Assembly: GCA_000711775.1 (NCBI GenBank)
Contig: ARYC01017699.1
Span: 1-64,000, forward strand
From: Oxytricha trifallax
Lineage: Eukaryota > Ciliophora > Spirotrichea > Sporadotrichida > Oxytrichidae
Direction: 5' to 3'
DNA: 64,000 bases
In this document: positions 36,710 through 49,469 of the stretch, in pieces
Layout: every line of letters begins with the position of its first letter
Position numbering within the stretch: the first letter of the stretch is position 1
Notes under the pieces: model-generated
What the model saw: only the letters and a program-made list of their open reading frames with translations
Databases searched by the model: none
Told to the model about the DNA's origin: nothing
Made by a program: the position numbers and the translations under genes

Positions 36710-38270
36710 AATCAAATCTCAGTTTTAAAGTTGGTTGCTTTTCAATTATTGAAGATGGCCGTATATAGATATACTATACTAATGTAATTAATCATAAAAC
36801 AACCAACCATTTATTATAATTAAATTACAGGATATATTAATTTTTAAATCCACAATTAATTCAAATTTTACTCCTGAGGTTTTATTAAACCATCCTTCTC
36901 AGTTCTAATTGCCTTAAATTTATTTAGTTTTGTAAATCTTTCTTATAGAAGTATAATAAAAGATTAAAATCTCAAAAATAAAATAGATTTTTCTTATATA
37001 ATCCAAATTGATATGTTAATAAGTCATTCTTAACTAAAACGTAAGCTTAAATCATATATATAGAATTTTATTTTACTTTTGCAATTATAATTAATACACA
37101 ATACTAGAGATTCAAAGTCTAGAAAATCCAATTAGATAAGGGAGTGGTTAAATTAATGCAATTTGATGTAATTGAGCCAATTAATTTATTTTTAATAGAA
37201 AACGAAACTAATGTAGCTAAGAATGATCCAGCTTACATTCCATGAGCAAAAACTAGAAGCCAATTTATTGTTTCTGGAATTACAGTAAATTTTGAACTCT
37301 TTATTTCAAACTTATCAGTGCCAGTTTATTTATTTATATCGTTTAATTTATTCTTGAATAAATGATATTTTTTGTAGCGACATTCCCTGACTACATCTCA
37401 AGTCCCAAACTCAGTGATTATCTCAAAAATCAGATTTATTTTGATATTTATTAATCAAATGATAATAATATAATTACAAATTTATATTGCATCAGAAATT
37501 ATTTTTCAGTTTTAATAAGCACCTTTCTTTTATAGCTTTATTTCCGATATAAATTTTGACTTGCTGTTTAATTTGCTTAAGAATCTTTCGCTACTGATAT
37601 ATTGCTTTCGAACTAGAGCCAGAATTAATTGAGGTTATTAATATAAAAATAAAAGAATGCAAAATTTCTTAAAAATATTCATTTTAATTAAATAGAAGAT
37701 CTAATCATTAAATGTAATAGTAATTTGATAAATAATAATGAAATTATTTTATCAAGAAAATACTTTTTGCGCATTTGAACTAATTTTATTAGAAAACTAT
37801 AATATCTAAAATGTTTTTATAGTAATCTTTTTTTAATTTTAATCATATCACTATGTAAAACTAGACAAGCCAATAATTTAGTAGAGATATCACTGACTGA
37901 TGTGTGGTTGTAGCCCAATCTCTTGAATATCTGAATATTATATTTAAACTTGTGTAAAATTCTTTAACAATAGGTTCGCTATATATTGATAATAAGTAAT
38001 GAAAAAACCCTTTTAATTGATTAGGGAATTTTCTTATATAGTAAGTCATTTTTATCCTTTGTTGTTTTTTTATTTCTTCTTACTTTTTTCTTTATTTTCT
38101 TCTTCTTTTTTCCTTCTTTTCTTGAGTTAAAAATTAATATTTAATTTCCTTAATCTTTATGTTAAAAAGAATTGATCAAAATTTTAAACTTGGATAATAT
38201 AATATATTTGAGTTCCTTAGCTCTGATAAATTCTCTCAGACTAGTTGCAATGAGTTAAGTTAAATAAGAT
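36710..38270. other. AT-rich DNA, no supported gene
   Basis: Nothing recognised. Confidence 0.4.
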
Positions 38271-38279
38271 TTGAGGAAG

Positions 38280-39400
38280 TATGTGTGTTTCTAGAGGTAT
38301 TTAGTTAATATTTATATCCTATTGGGATGATTATGATAGTCAAAATCAATGCTGATGCAGGATAGTTCATTAGCAGTGACATTCGAATGTCAATATTGAA
38401 GAGCCAAAGAATTCCTGCTAATTCTCTTGGGGTCCCTAGTGTTAATTTATTTTTTTCATCAGCGAGCGACTAGTCTGTCAAATTTACAATATTGATGAGT
38501 GGCGTTTTAACAAAATTCACATAAATCCTAGTAATTGCTCCTTTAATTTTGTATATAATTGTATTTGAATTGTGTTGATACAAATCGGTACTCATGATTT
38601 TTGGCATCAAATCTGTTTTATAGGGCATCCTCTGGGATATACTACTAGTCTAGTAGGTTTGATCCTTCTTAATTTATAGCAAATTATTATTAATAATATA
38701 ATTAAAATTTATATTAGAATTCATATTAAGTACTAACTTTTTAAATCTTATTAACTTCCTGTTTTATGCTAAATATCTCTGTGACTTATTTGACGTCAAA
38801 ACCTTTCTGGAGCTTGGTGAGGTACTTTTTCTTTTATTTAAGGGGAAATTTTATCATAAAATGTTAGTTATCTCGAGTCATCTTCATTTAACTCAGAATA
38901 GTCATATTAGTGTATATTTAACGTTCATATTGTAAATCCCAGTTCTACTATCCCCATTTTAGATTAGTTTCTTTGTGACAAGTTGGCGTTCCTATTGGGT
39001 TAGGAGACATTATGCTCATGCTCAAATATTGATAAATATTGAGAGAGTGGTTTATAAACCTCTTATGGTCTTGAGATGGGTTAGAGTATTATTTCATCTC
39101 ATCACATATAAGAGAAGGAGCTTTGTTGGAAACTTTTGGAGTTTTATGGATCTTTTATTAATGGAAGCTTGTCTGAGGATTTAGAAGAGTTATTTGATAT
39201 TATAATTATGTAACCTCATTATTGTAATCTCCTTAGAATTGAATTTTAGTTAGATGTTACAAGAACTAGTTAACTATAGATTATATCTTCTGATAAGTTT
39301 TCTAACTGTGGAAGTCCTCATTGTTTTTTATTGAGTTTAAATCAGTTTATGTAGAATTCTATAAAAATATACACTTTTAGAATGTTACAGAAATGACTCC
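38280..39400 (+). pseudogene. coding-like relic, plus strand
   Basis: Left part: KINADAGQFISSDIRMSILK and SQRIPANSLGVPSVNLFFSS (38345-38460), followed by TGAs. Right part, in one frame from about 38822 to the TGA at 39393-39395 with a single internal TGA near 39038: LESSSFNSEQSYQCIFNVH, then EKELCWKLLEFYGSFINGSL, SEDLEELFDIIIMQPHYCNL and LDVTRTSQLQIISSDKFSNC. A short gt..ag stretch (38820-38841) may be an intron. No family is recognised. Confidence 0.36.
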
Positions 39401-39528
39401 ACAATTCTTAGCAGTCACTGCATAGAAAAATTCGTTCATATCTTGTTCATGAACTTCGTTTAGGTTTTCGCTACAAAACTTGATATGAGTGAAACTCAAC
39501 TTCTAAATGTTTTTGTTATTTCATCTTT

Positions 39529-39548
39529 GGAGGTTGAGCAGCACCTCC
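39529..39548 (+). repeat. hairpin related to the one at 8229-8248
   Basis: GGAGGT-TGAGCAGC-ACCTCC. It shares AGGTTGAGCA with the hairpin at 8229-8248 (GAAGGT-TGAGCACC-ACCTTC). The second base pair differs in both arms in a compensating way. Confidence 0.55.
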
Positions 39549-40172
39549 ATTTCACGCGAACTGTAGGGTAGCTTTTTTTACTTTATAGTTCTACTACAAC
39601 CAAGATCATTATAAATTGAAAAATCATGATATAGTATTTTGAATACAAAAAAGTTATAATCAAAATTACTAGAGTGTTTCATCAGCCAAGATAGGCTATA
39701 TTTTTGATGGTTTAACTTTCAAGCTCACAAATAATATAGCACATCTTATTGTAACTCTCCTATCATCAGTGAGATTTTGAGTATTATCTGAGTTGTTGAC
39801 GATTCGATCAATATATGATTTAACAAAGTAAAATTTTAAACATTTTCCTTTTTCACTTAGACTCATTGTAAATCACATTTGCTGATGGACTTTTAATTTA
39901 ATGGAAAATAGATTAAAGAATTCATATTAATCCACATAATACCCACATATTATTTGAAATATTTACTTCAATCAAAGATAATATTTATTCACAATAATTT
40001 ATATTGATAAAAACATTATTTAGAATCCAAAAAAACTTAATGAGTATTTTCAAGATTAAATCTCAATATATAGAATTTAATATTTTAGGATAATTTGATA
40101 ATTATATAAATCATTGTAAAATAAAAATAATACAAAATTAAAAAATTTTAGTATTTAAACGATGAAATCAAT

Positions 40173-40496
40173 ATGCATAATAGAACTCAATTCATGCCCC
40201 AGGACTAATGTTTTTTATTAAACAATGTATTTAATATTGAGAAGGTCTCCCAGACAGACATAATACTTAATAATATACAATGCCAAGTTTAAAGTAAAAG
40301 AGGTTTAGAGCAAACAGGAACCACTTGTGAGGCGAGAATGTCACCTTCCAGCTTGGGACACCAACATAAGATGGAAGAGTTACCTGTGAGTTGGGATATT
40401 AGTGTTCAAATTTATTCCTAATAGAGGTCATTAAAATATTCTTATCAACTTAATAGATTTTCTGTTGAAAATTTTGGAGCAAAAATACAAGTTTGA
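40173..40496 (+). CDS. 107-codon candidate ORF, unrecognised
   Basis: ATG 40173 to TGA 40494-40496 with no internal TGA. It reads MHNRTQFMPQDQCFLLNNVF, then SKRGLEQTGTTCEARMSPSS and LGHQHKMEELPVSWDISVQI. The central 100 bp is clearly richer in GC than the AT-rich flanks, as expected of an MDS. No family is recognised and no signal peptide or membrane segment is seen. Confidence 0.4.
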
Positions 40497-40499
40497 ACA

Positions 40500-42425
40500 A
40501 GTTTTACTAAGATTAAAAATAAGCTGTCTTTTATTTGTTCTATATTTTCTTTCGATTAATGAACTAAGTCTTGGTAAGAAATTATTATGATTAATGGTAC
40601 ATTTTTGCATTCTTTAATATACCATAAGTTGAAATAATTAAAAGATATTTCTCTAGAGTTTATAGTTTTATCTTCTTAAAAAGTTTAATAAAAATGTTTA
40701 TAATTTCAATGTTAATTTCAAAAGAACGTTTACCCATCTCTAACATAGATGAAATTAAAACAATTGATACTGTACAATCTCCTAATGAGCTAAAAATTGC
40801 CTTTTTAGTATAATTCATATTTTCATTAGTATATAATTTCGTTATATCCCTTTGATATCTTATATGTTTTATTAAGATTAATCAATACTCTATTTTCCTT
40901 AACAGTAAAAAACCTTAAAAATTATAGCAAACTTTATCTTTGATATTGTTTACCTACTTATAGACAAATAAAATGTTTTAGAAAATAAGAATCCTTAGCT
41001 TTCTACAATTAGCTAAATCACTAATTTAAAGAATTTTTTTAAAAAATTTTGAAATAATTTAAAAATTTTAATTTATATTCAATGTGCTCTAAACAAGTCC
41101 AATTAATAATAATTACATTATTATTATTCTTCTTCTTAAGATCAAAGGTAATTTTTATTGTTTTTAATGAAATTAAGAATAACTTCAAATTCTATCAAGT
41201 TTTTTAAATTTAGTTTATTTATTTTAAGGCATTTTAATATTTAGCTAATTCGAATTATTTAAAGTCATATATTTAATTGCGAAAATTTCTATTCCAAACT
41301 TGAATATCTTTTTATTTTATTCGTATTAAAAATTATGCCGTTTTCCATTTTAATGTATTATTGAAACCAAAACTCGTGTATAATTCTTGATATTCATAAT
41401 TAGTACTATTAAAATCTGTAGAGTTTAAAAGTTTGCTTAATTTCTTAAGTTTTGTCAATTATTTAAGAGAATTTTCTCATTTAAAAAACAAAATCAAAAT
41501 TCTTGGTAAAAAAAGCTTAGAGAATTCCAGGAAATTAATAAAACTTCTTCTTATCGATGATAAGTTTTAATTATTTAAAAGTTGTTAAAATTAATTACTA
41601 AACGGAATTTATTGAAAAATACTTATATTTTAATTTATATGGATTGAAAAGTGCCAATAGAAAAAGAGAATGTTTCTTAATTATCAAGATTTTTTAGAAT
41701 TTAAACTCAAAGTTCGGATATTTTTAATTTGTAGTTTAATAATACATTTATTAAACATTTTCTTTATTTGATTTTTAGTATTTTATCATATTTTAAGGTT
41801 TATGTCATACTAATTACAATGCCTTATCTACTCATAATATGTTGAATTATTAACAATATTAGAATATACTAATAAAATATAATAATAAAGAATTGAATGG
41901 CAACACTACCTTTAAAACTAAATATTTTTAAAAATAAAATAAAAATTAATGATGGAAATGTCAGGTCAAAAACTTTTTTTATTATTTTTGAAACTTAACA
42001 AAATGTCTAATATTTAATTGTTTTATTGTTACTTTAATCTATTTTGATTTAGAGTCTTATAATTAAAGGCAATTTTCTTTATTTTAATTTTTAATTTTCA
42101 TTATTTTTTTCTATTTTATCACTATTGCTAAGCATTATCTATAATAAAAAAATCTTAAAGACTAGAATCATCCTTTGGATTGAGTTTTATAAGATTTTAT
42201 AATATTTAAAGCTTTAAAATATTCATCATACATTCTTAGACATTAAATCACTTTTGCTTCTTGAAACCAATCCTTGAGAAGTTCATTAATTAAAAGTATT
42301 ATTATAAAAATTCGTAATGAAATTTAGTCTAATATTTCAATACTTTCACTTTACTTAGTCATAAATTAATGATTTATAATAAGTAATTGATTAATTAATA
42401 TTAAAACTTAACATATTAAATAGTA
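40500..42425. other. AT-rich DNA, no supported gene
   Basis: Very AT-rich with many homopolymers, typical of IES or spacer. Confidence 0.45.
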
Positions 42426-42429
42426 TTCG

Positions 42430-43040
42430 TGCTAATCAGACGCAGGTGGAGCAGTTACACTCACTTAAAATGTGAGTTATAAAAAACATATCTATAAATT
42501 ATTATTTTTAGCTGTCCTACCTGGTAGGACCTGGGGTGTCAACAGACTAGTGCTCCTCAAGACAACACAAGGAGGCGACAGAAAAGACTAAAAGATGATA
42601 GTGATGAAGATGATGATGGTGATGAAGATGAAACTTTTTCTTGGATATGTATTTCCATTTTTTATAATAAGTATTCTGATTAATTACAATTTAATTTCTA
42701 CAATCTTAAATTTTCCTAATTATTCTGCATAAATGCTTAGATATTTTATTAACTTCGATATTTTATTAATTTTGAATAGAGGCTCATGCTTCATTTTTGC
42801 TTCTTTATTGATAAAGAGTGCCAGGGAATTATAAAAATAATAACTTTGCTTAATGTCTAATACTAAATGAATTATTTCAAACTTTTAAGTAAGAATGATT
42901 AAAAATTTGAGCAAGAATTCATTCTATATTATATCAATTTTGAAATTTTCGAAATATAAGTTTCTCGAAATGAAATTTCTTTCACAAGGAAAATCTTATA
43001 CCTTAATTATATCTCTCTAATTTGGAGTCAACTCATCTGA
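42430..43040 (+). CDS. candidate gene with an acidic tract and one intron
   Basis: Exon 1 ends NQTQVEQLHSLK at 42471. A 40-base insert (42472-42511) begins GTGAGT and ends TTTTTAG. Exon 2 continues CPTWQDLGCQQTSAPQDNTR, RRQKRLKDDSDEDDDGDEDE, then stays free of TGA to 43038-43040, which is followed at once by a second TGA. The basic-then-acidic tract is typical of a nuclear protein tail. The 3' portion is plainer (LSKNDQKFEQEFILYYINFE). No start codon is certain and no family is recognised. Confidence 0.42.
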
Positions 43041-43074
43041 TGAAATAATTCTTCTATCTATTATTATGCAAATA

Positions 43075-43470
43075 ATATTTTTAGTCTTCTAGATTACTTG
43101 CATTTATTTTTTAACTAGATTAGAATAGACACTTGCAGAACGTTAGCTAGTTTGAAACATTAAATGAATTTATTCAAGTTATCATGGCTTTTAAGATATT
43201 ATTTGCACTTAAATATTCCTTTGAGGGGAATGAAAAAGTAGTCAGAGAACAAAACAATAATAAGAGTAGCATTTTCTCATTAAAAGTATCTAGGTCATGC
43301 TTAAAATGGTTTCGATTAATTTTTAGAGTATACTCTGCGAGTTAACCATTTTAGATTTCAACTTGAGGCTAGACATTATTCTAAAATTATAAGGTGTTTT
43401 GACTTATCTACCCTATAAATCTCACTCTCGATTTAATATTCGATCCATCTTAAGATTAATAGAAGAAATT
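43075..43470 (+). pseudogene. coding-like continuation in another frame
   Basis: After ...tttttag the plus frame gives LDQNRHLQNVSQFETLNEFI, then KILFALKYSFEGNEKVVREQ, NNNKSSIFSLKVSRSCLKWF and a TGA near 43363. It may belong to the gene at 42430-43040 across another insert. Confidence 0.3.
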
Positions 43471-43479
43471 GTAACCCTT

Positions 43480-46160
43480 AAAATGATTACACTGCTTTAC
43501 TGGATAAGAAACTATTGATAAACACAATTGAATCATGAATATAATCAATTTAATGTATATACACTGTCATTAAAGAAATTTCAATAAACTAAATCACTTA
43601 TGAATCAAAATTATGTTAATTTTATATATATATTTTATGAGATATGTATTCAAAATGTTTAAAATTAATTCATCTACTAATACATTTATATATCTTTCAT
43701 TTATAGATTCTATTCTTACGGAGAAAGAAAACACAGATAAAACTATTAATTGTTTAAGTACATCTGCTCATTGTTCTGCTAAATTTTATGCATTTATTGG
43801 CCTTTAAAATTTCAAATCACAATAATAAATGAGTTTCACAAACTTTTAATATTATAAAGGCAATTTAAACTATTTTATTCATGAAAAATAATATGAAGTT
43901 ATAAAACAATTTTCAATTACTTTATATGACAAGGAAGTCATAGACTCTCATTGATTCCTAGAAGATTTGTTAGTAGATCTTTGTTATGACCATTTTAATT
44001 TTAATAATAAAAATTGCTATTCTAATATGTTCATTGTATATTTTTATTATTTAATTCATGATGTATACTTAAATTATCTTAAACTAATCCTTATTAATTT
44101 ATTATATAACCAATTTAGGTGATGGACGTAAGTATAGCTAGATATTTCTATTAAAGGACATATTCTACTCATTTTAGAAAATAGAATACAGTTAAAGTTG
44201 ATAAAAGACTTATAGCATTATAGTTAATGAATGAAACAAGGCCAGAGTATTACATTTTCTCAGTAGATGAAGCTTATATAGCAATGAAGAAATAAGTTAA
44301 ATAAATTTTATTATAATCCAAATATATTAAGTCATTTGGAATTAAAATTTCCTCTTCATTTTATAATTAATTCCTTAAGCATCAAAATCAAAATCTCTTT
44401 CTCTACAATATTAAATCTTCTTGTGTGTTTAATTATTCAATTATATTTAACAATAATTACCCCAAAACAGATCCAATATGCCCAGGTGTTATTAAGTTTA
44501 CATCAAACTAATTCCTGAAAATAGCAGACTGCTTTGCACTCGTCATAAAAAGAAGTCGCAAGACTTATCAAAGCATAGCTTCCTATCATTGCTAATTTAA
44601 ATTTTAGAATTAAAAGGAATGGCTTGTGAAAATTATGCGTATGTAAAGAATGTAAAAATCTAGAAATCGTCAGTTTTATCATTCTAAATTTGATGTAAGT
44701 TAAATAAATTATTAAAATTTAATCTAATTTTGACAAAATTGTGTTGAATTAATATTGAATGAACATTTGTAAAGCAAAAACGGTTTCTTAAAATTGATGA
44801 TCAAAATCATTGTATTTAAATTACTACCATTGTATATGGGTTTACGCCTTATTTGAAAATTATCAACTTGGAATGGAATGTATGACTATTCTTTGGTTAT
44901 TTTCAAATTTTAGCAAATTTTAAGACTTAATTTAAAAAAGAAATGAAATCAATGACAAAAAAATAAATACTAAGGTACACTATGTAAAATAATCAAAGTT
45001 TGAGCTACAATACGATAATAAAGTATTCAATTAATATAAGCAACTTAATTTAATTTGAGATTATTTATATTTAGTGGGAGATCAGTTTTTTGTATTTTGT
45101 ATTTTCTATATTATTTTTTAATTTGAAAGAATCGGTCTTTCTAGATTAATACTGGCTTCCATATCATTAGTGATAAGATAAATTTAATATAGTTTTACCT
45201 ACCAAAGTCTTATTATTAATAAATCGCTATCAATTGAGTATAAGTAAGCCAAATTTGAGGATATTTCTCAAAAACAAAATTGAAGATATATAAAATTAAT
45301 TGATTCAATTAATTTATTTTATTGTAATGAATCACAAGTATTCCAATAATATACTGTTAATGCCTAAATTTACGGAATTTAGACTGTATTAGCCTATAAT
45401 GTAAAGTTTTAAAAGTGGCAAAATAATTCTAAATAATGAACTTATAGAGTATTAAATGCGGATTCATGGTGTTAAATTTTGAATATTTGTTTAATTTCTC
45501 TCAGATGTGTTTAAGAATTAAAATTTATGATTAAAGTGAGCTTTATAATCATAAAAAATATTGACATAAATCATTTTTAAAATCTGTAAAGTTGTGAAAT
45601 TGTAAGCTTAATTGATTAAAATAATTTCATATTCATCTTTTAATTAAAAATGGCAAATAAAAAAGAGATAGGCTAAATTACTATTCCAATCTAAAATTAT
45701 CACAGCTACATAGAATAATTTGAAAGAAAATTAATTGACAGAAAGCTATATTTCAAGTTGAAATTTATGTAATTTTGAAAAATTTTAAGGTATGATCCAA
45801 ATAATGGCAAAATATGTTATAAAAACCCATAAAACCATCAATTTCAAAAAGTTTTTCAACATTAATTTTAATTGATTATCAAGATATTAAAATAAAACAA
45901 TATTTTTAATTAATCAATAAAAAGCCTAGTCAACATCTCCAATGTTAGAACTAGTAACGTACCTCATTGAAAGATCTTGTTAAGACAATGTTATATTAGC
46001 TTAGATGGGTTGAGGGGAAGTTTGAAAATTAATGGCATAATTCTACAATTGTACTAATAGATTATTAAGAAGCAAAATTCATTAATTTTATAATTTATTA
46101 ATACAATCCTATCTCTTTTATTTGATTTAAATTTTAGTGTAATAGTATTATAATAATTAT
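43480..46160. other. AT-rich DNA, no supported gene
   Basis: Nothing recognised. Confidence 0.4.
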
Positions 46161-46174
46161 ATTAATTTATCAGA

Positions 46175-47490
46175 TATGGTCTTTGGGACCCCGATTTAAT
46201 GTTAAAGGATCAATATCCAATACTATTTCAAATTGGCTAATCTTTCTTTAGCCTAAACCTGACTTTATTAACATTTTGACCAATTGTGTTTCTTTTCTGA
46301 TTATCCTCTTTTTCTCTTCTTTCTTTTCTGGAGTCATTCTTAATGCTTTCGAGTTAGTGGAGTATGTGGTATTTATGAAGCGAGGGCTTTAGATATGCTC
46401 AGTAGGGAAAAAAATTCCTGCAGTGCCTTATTCTACCAGGAAGATAAGTTAGTTTTCTTTTTAATTTTGTGATGTTTTCAGGATTGCAACAAGCCCTGCA
46501 TTCTTTTTTGTAATCATTTCTTAAGAGTTAGCATCATCATCGGGTTATTTCCCGATTTCGAATTAGACTAAGAGAATAGTTTTCCATTTATGCTCCGCTG
46601 TAATAGAACTTTTGCGTGAATGTAGTTCCTTTGAATCCGAAAGCTAATCTGTATATTGTGATTATTATAATATTTATAATAGAAATCTTTATTGTTATAA
46701 GAGAAAGATATTTTACTATTGAAGATATTATGCATCATATTTGTATTTTCACTAAAAGTTTACTTTTGACCAGATTCAGATCAGTATAGTTATTAAATAG
46801 GAGAGCCAAGAGTAATAATGTGCCTTTAGACCTGAAGAGGGTCTCGTTGGTAAGCAACTAAATTTGAATACTTCTAAATCTTATTTATTTTAGAGCTAAA
46901 AGTTTTAGTAGAAGTAGTGCTTTGTGAGGAGTCTTTGTTTTCATTTGATTAGATAAAGGCTGTCTCTTGTTGGTGTATCTTCCCGACATCTTCAATGGAG
47001 AGTGTAGTCGTTATGGGATTTAAAATGAAGGGGTATCAACTATGGGTTTTTGTTAAAGTGGATTCTGGGTGTTAAAGTAAGCTTACAGGTATTATACAAC
47101 TTCAGCTAGTCTGTTTGATTCTTGGCAAAGATTCTCACTAGACCAACGGGAACTATATTGGGGGATTGCTTTCAGTGTAGACTAAGGATTTAAGTCAGGG
47201 ATAAAGTGGTTCTAGATAAGGCTATCGAGGCCATGATTCGGTATCTCATTAAGGCTGGACTAGGTAGTATTCCCCTTTTAGCCGACTAAGATGGTTTGGA
47301 TTAAAATGAGATAAGGCTCAGGTTGTAAGATTTTTTTGTAGTAATATTTAGGGCTTTTCTAGTTTAGATAGATGAAAACTTCGGTTTTATCTTCATCAAG
47401 TCATCCTCATTGCTGAGGTATTAGCTGGTATTTTGAAAGCCGTTTTCGGAGGTAGAGCTCTAGTCATTGTCTGATTCATCAACTCCTCAG
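46175..47490 (-). pseudogene. coding-like island, paralogous at its 3' end to 13.4 kb
   Basis: Minus strand, right to left: EEEDDHDYSEELMNQTMTRA and LPPKTAFKIPANTSAMR (47510-47400), LKAIPQYSSRWSSENLCQES and NRLAEVVQYLQAYFNTQNPL (near 47130), GFKGTTFTQKFYYSGAQMEN (near 46600), KKEEKKRIIRKETQLVKML and GQRKISQFEIVLDIDPLTLN, ending RGPKDHI before TGA at about 46171-46173. Frames change several times. The terminal ggtctttgggaccccgat matches the island at 13439 with small changes. No family is recognised. Confidence 0.36.
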
Positions 47491-47529
47491 AGTAGTCATG
47501 ATCATCTTCCTCTTCACTTATTAATTAGT

Positions 47530-48550
47530 TACAACTATCAATTAGATAAATTACATGCTTTGTTATACTTAGAGAGAATATTTCTTTCCATTTCTATCAG
47601 GAATAAACTGATTGATTTGGAAAATTGAGGGTTTATGCCTCCAATCTTGGATTGGAAAAATAAGTTCATTTAAACTTATCATCGTACCACTTTATCTATA
47701 GTACAATTCGAAATTTATTCTTTCTAATATAAATAAGTAATTTATGAATACCCACCCATTCATTACATTTTGTATTAGTTGTAAATATTTATAATAATAT
47801 TTATTTATATTTATGAATTTATTTTACATTTAAATATAAACATACTTTAAGTTCTTTGATAAATTATTCTTATGATCTAGAATTATTTCTTAAAAATTTA
47901 TGTAACATTAAATATGATAAATATGAATTCATTTCACTCAGGAATTTTTTGGGGAAATTTTTTTATGAAATCATTTTATCATTAGACCTTTAAACTCTTA
48001 TTAAACCAATTTTAGAGATGATTTCAAAATAAATAGAAATATTTTGTAGTTTTTTTTATGATTATTTTAGAAATTAATGAGTGAGTTAAAAAAGGCAGGT
48101 AGATTTGGTAAATTTTACTTCTTAAATAACGAAAATTAAAATATCGAAGTAATTATAAATTTAAAACAGAAAAAAAATGATAATTTCAAAGAATAAAAAT
48201 CAATTAACTCATTAGATTAATGCATAAATTTGTATTTTAAAGTTTCACAATTGCCCTCAATATCAAATTTTAAACAATTATTTTGATTTTAGCTTTGAAA
48301 AATGTTAATAATTTATGAGTAAAGGATACTAATAATTTAATAAAAACATAATCATTGGTAATGTTAAGTTCTTTAAAATAATAATTAACATTATATTAAA
48401 CTTATTAATAATAAATGTGAATATACATATACATACACAACATTAAGGAACATTTTTTCAATTTAACTGGACAACTATTCTTCTATCATTCTAAGAGGAA
48501 TTTATCTTTTGTAAATATTGCTCGTTTAAAATTGTTTTTCATTATAGCTA
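47530..48550. other. AT-rich DNA, no supported gene
   Basis: Nothing recognised. Confidence 0.4.
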
Positions 48551-48552
48551 AA

Positions 48553-49317
48553 TCAACTTTCTATATTATTCTAGGCTACTTTTAGTGCTGCTATATTAGG
48601 TTAAATGCGAGTGACTGTATATATTACAATAATCCCCATATCTTTAGCTTAATTCGTCAATGAATATCATCCAGTTGCATTAGAAAAAGCTCTAAATTAC
48701 ATTTCCTATATAAAGCGGTCTTCTTCGTGAGCTTGAACGTTTGATTCTTGCTTATCTTAATTCACATAGACACTCTAATAAATGCTTTGCATACAAATAT
48801 TATATATTTCATATTTATTCCTATCTTTTAAGTCAGAGCTAGGATGCAATCAGAATTTCTCAGAAAACTTTGAATATTGCTGCCTCTTATTTAGCTTGGC
48901 TTCTACCATAAACTACTAGAAATTACTTAATAAAAACTACATTGATTTGCTGAGGCAACTACTACAACTTATTGCTATAATTTGAGAATTCAGTTTATGC
49001 ATGCATTCTTTATTTATATTATATTTTTGTTATATATCTGGGAACTATTATGTTGTATAGAAATCAATTGACTTTCGTTTATCCCAATCTTTACGCCAAT
49101 AAACTTCCTCCTCTTGAAAAGTATAAAATATCTGAATACTATTGCTGATTAACAGATGGTCCTTTTCGATACTTTAAGTGCCTCTACTTGCAATACTTTT
49201 CTGATTCTAGTCTTGTTTATCTCATCTATATTCCATATGGTTTAATATCATGAATTATTAAACAGCCAGCTCTCTCATTTAGTTCTTAAAAAAGTGCGAA
49301 TAAACAGAAAAGTAAAA
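48553..49317 (-). pseudogene. 255-codon frame with three internal TGAs
   Basis: One minus-strand frame runs from 49317 to the TGA at 48553-48555 and is interrupted only by TGAs at 49222-49224, 48850-48852 and 48667-48669. It contains TFQEEEVYWRKDWDKRKSID, FPDIQQKYNINKECMHKLNS, SSDLKDRNKYEIYNICMQSI and KQESNVQAHEEDRFIQEMQF, and no frameshift is needed. Three TGAs in 255 codons is close to chance for this base composition, so this may not be a gene. The strong charge pattern is the only argument for it. Confidence 0.3.
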
Positions 49318-49469
49318 TCACTAAACGAATACTTTATCTCAAGTTCCTATTTAGACCACTGAAAATAATAATTGTTCTTAATATGCTTTGGATTTTTGGA
49401 GAGCTTTAAGGATTTATATTTCTCATAATCTGGAAAAATGATTAGTATTCTTTTTTTATTAAAAAATCA

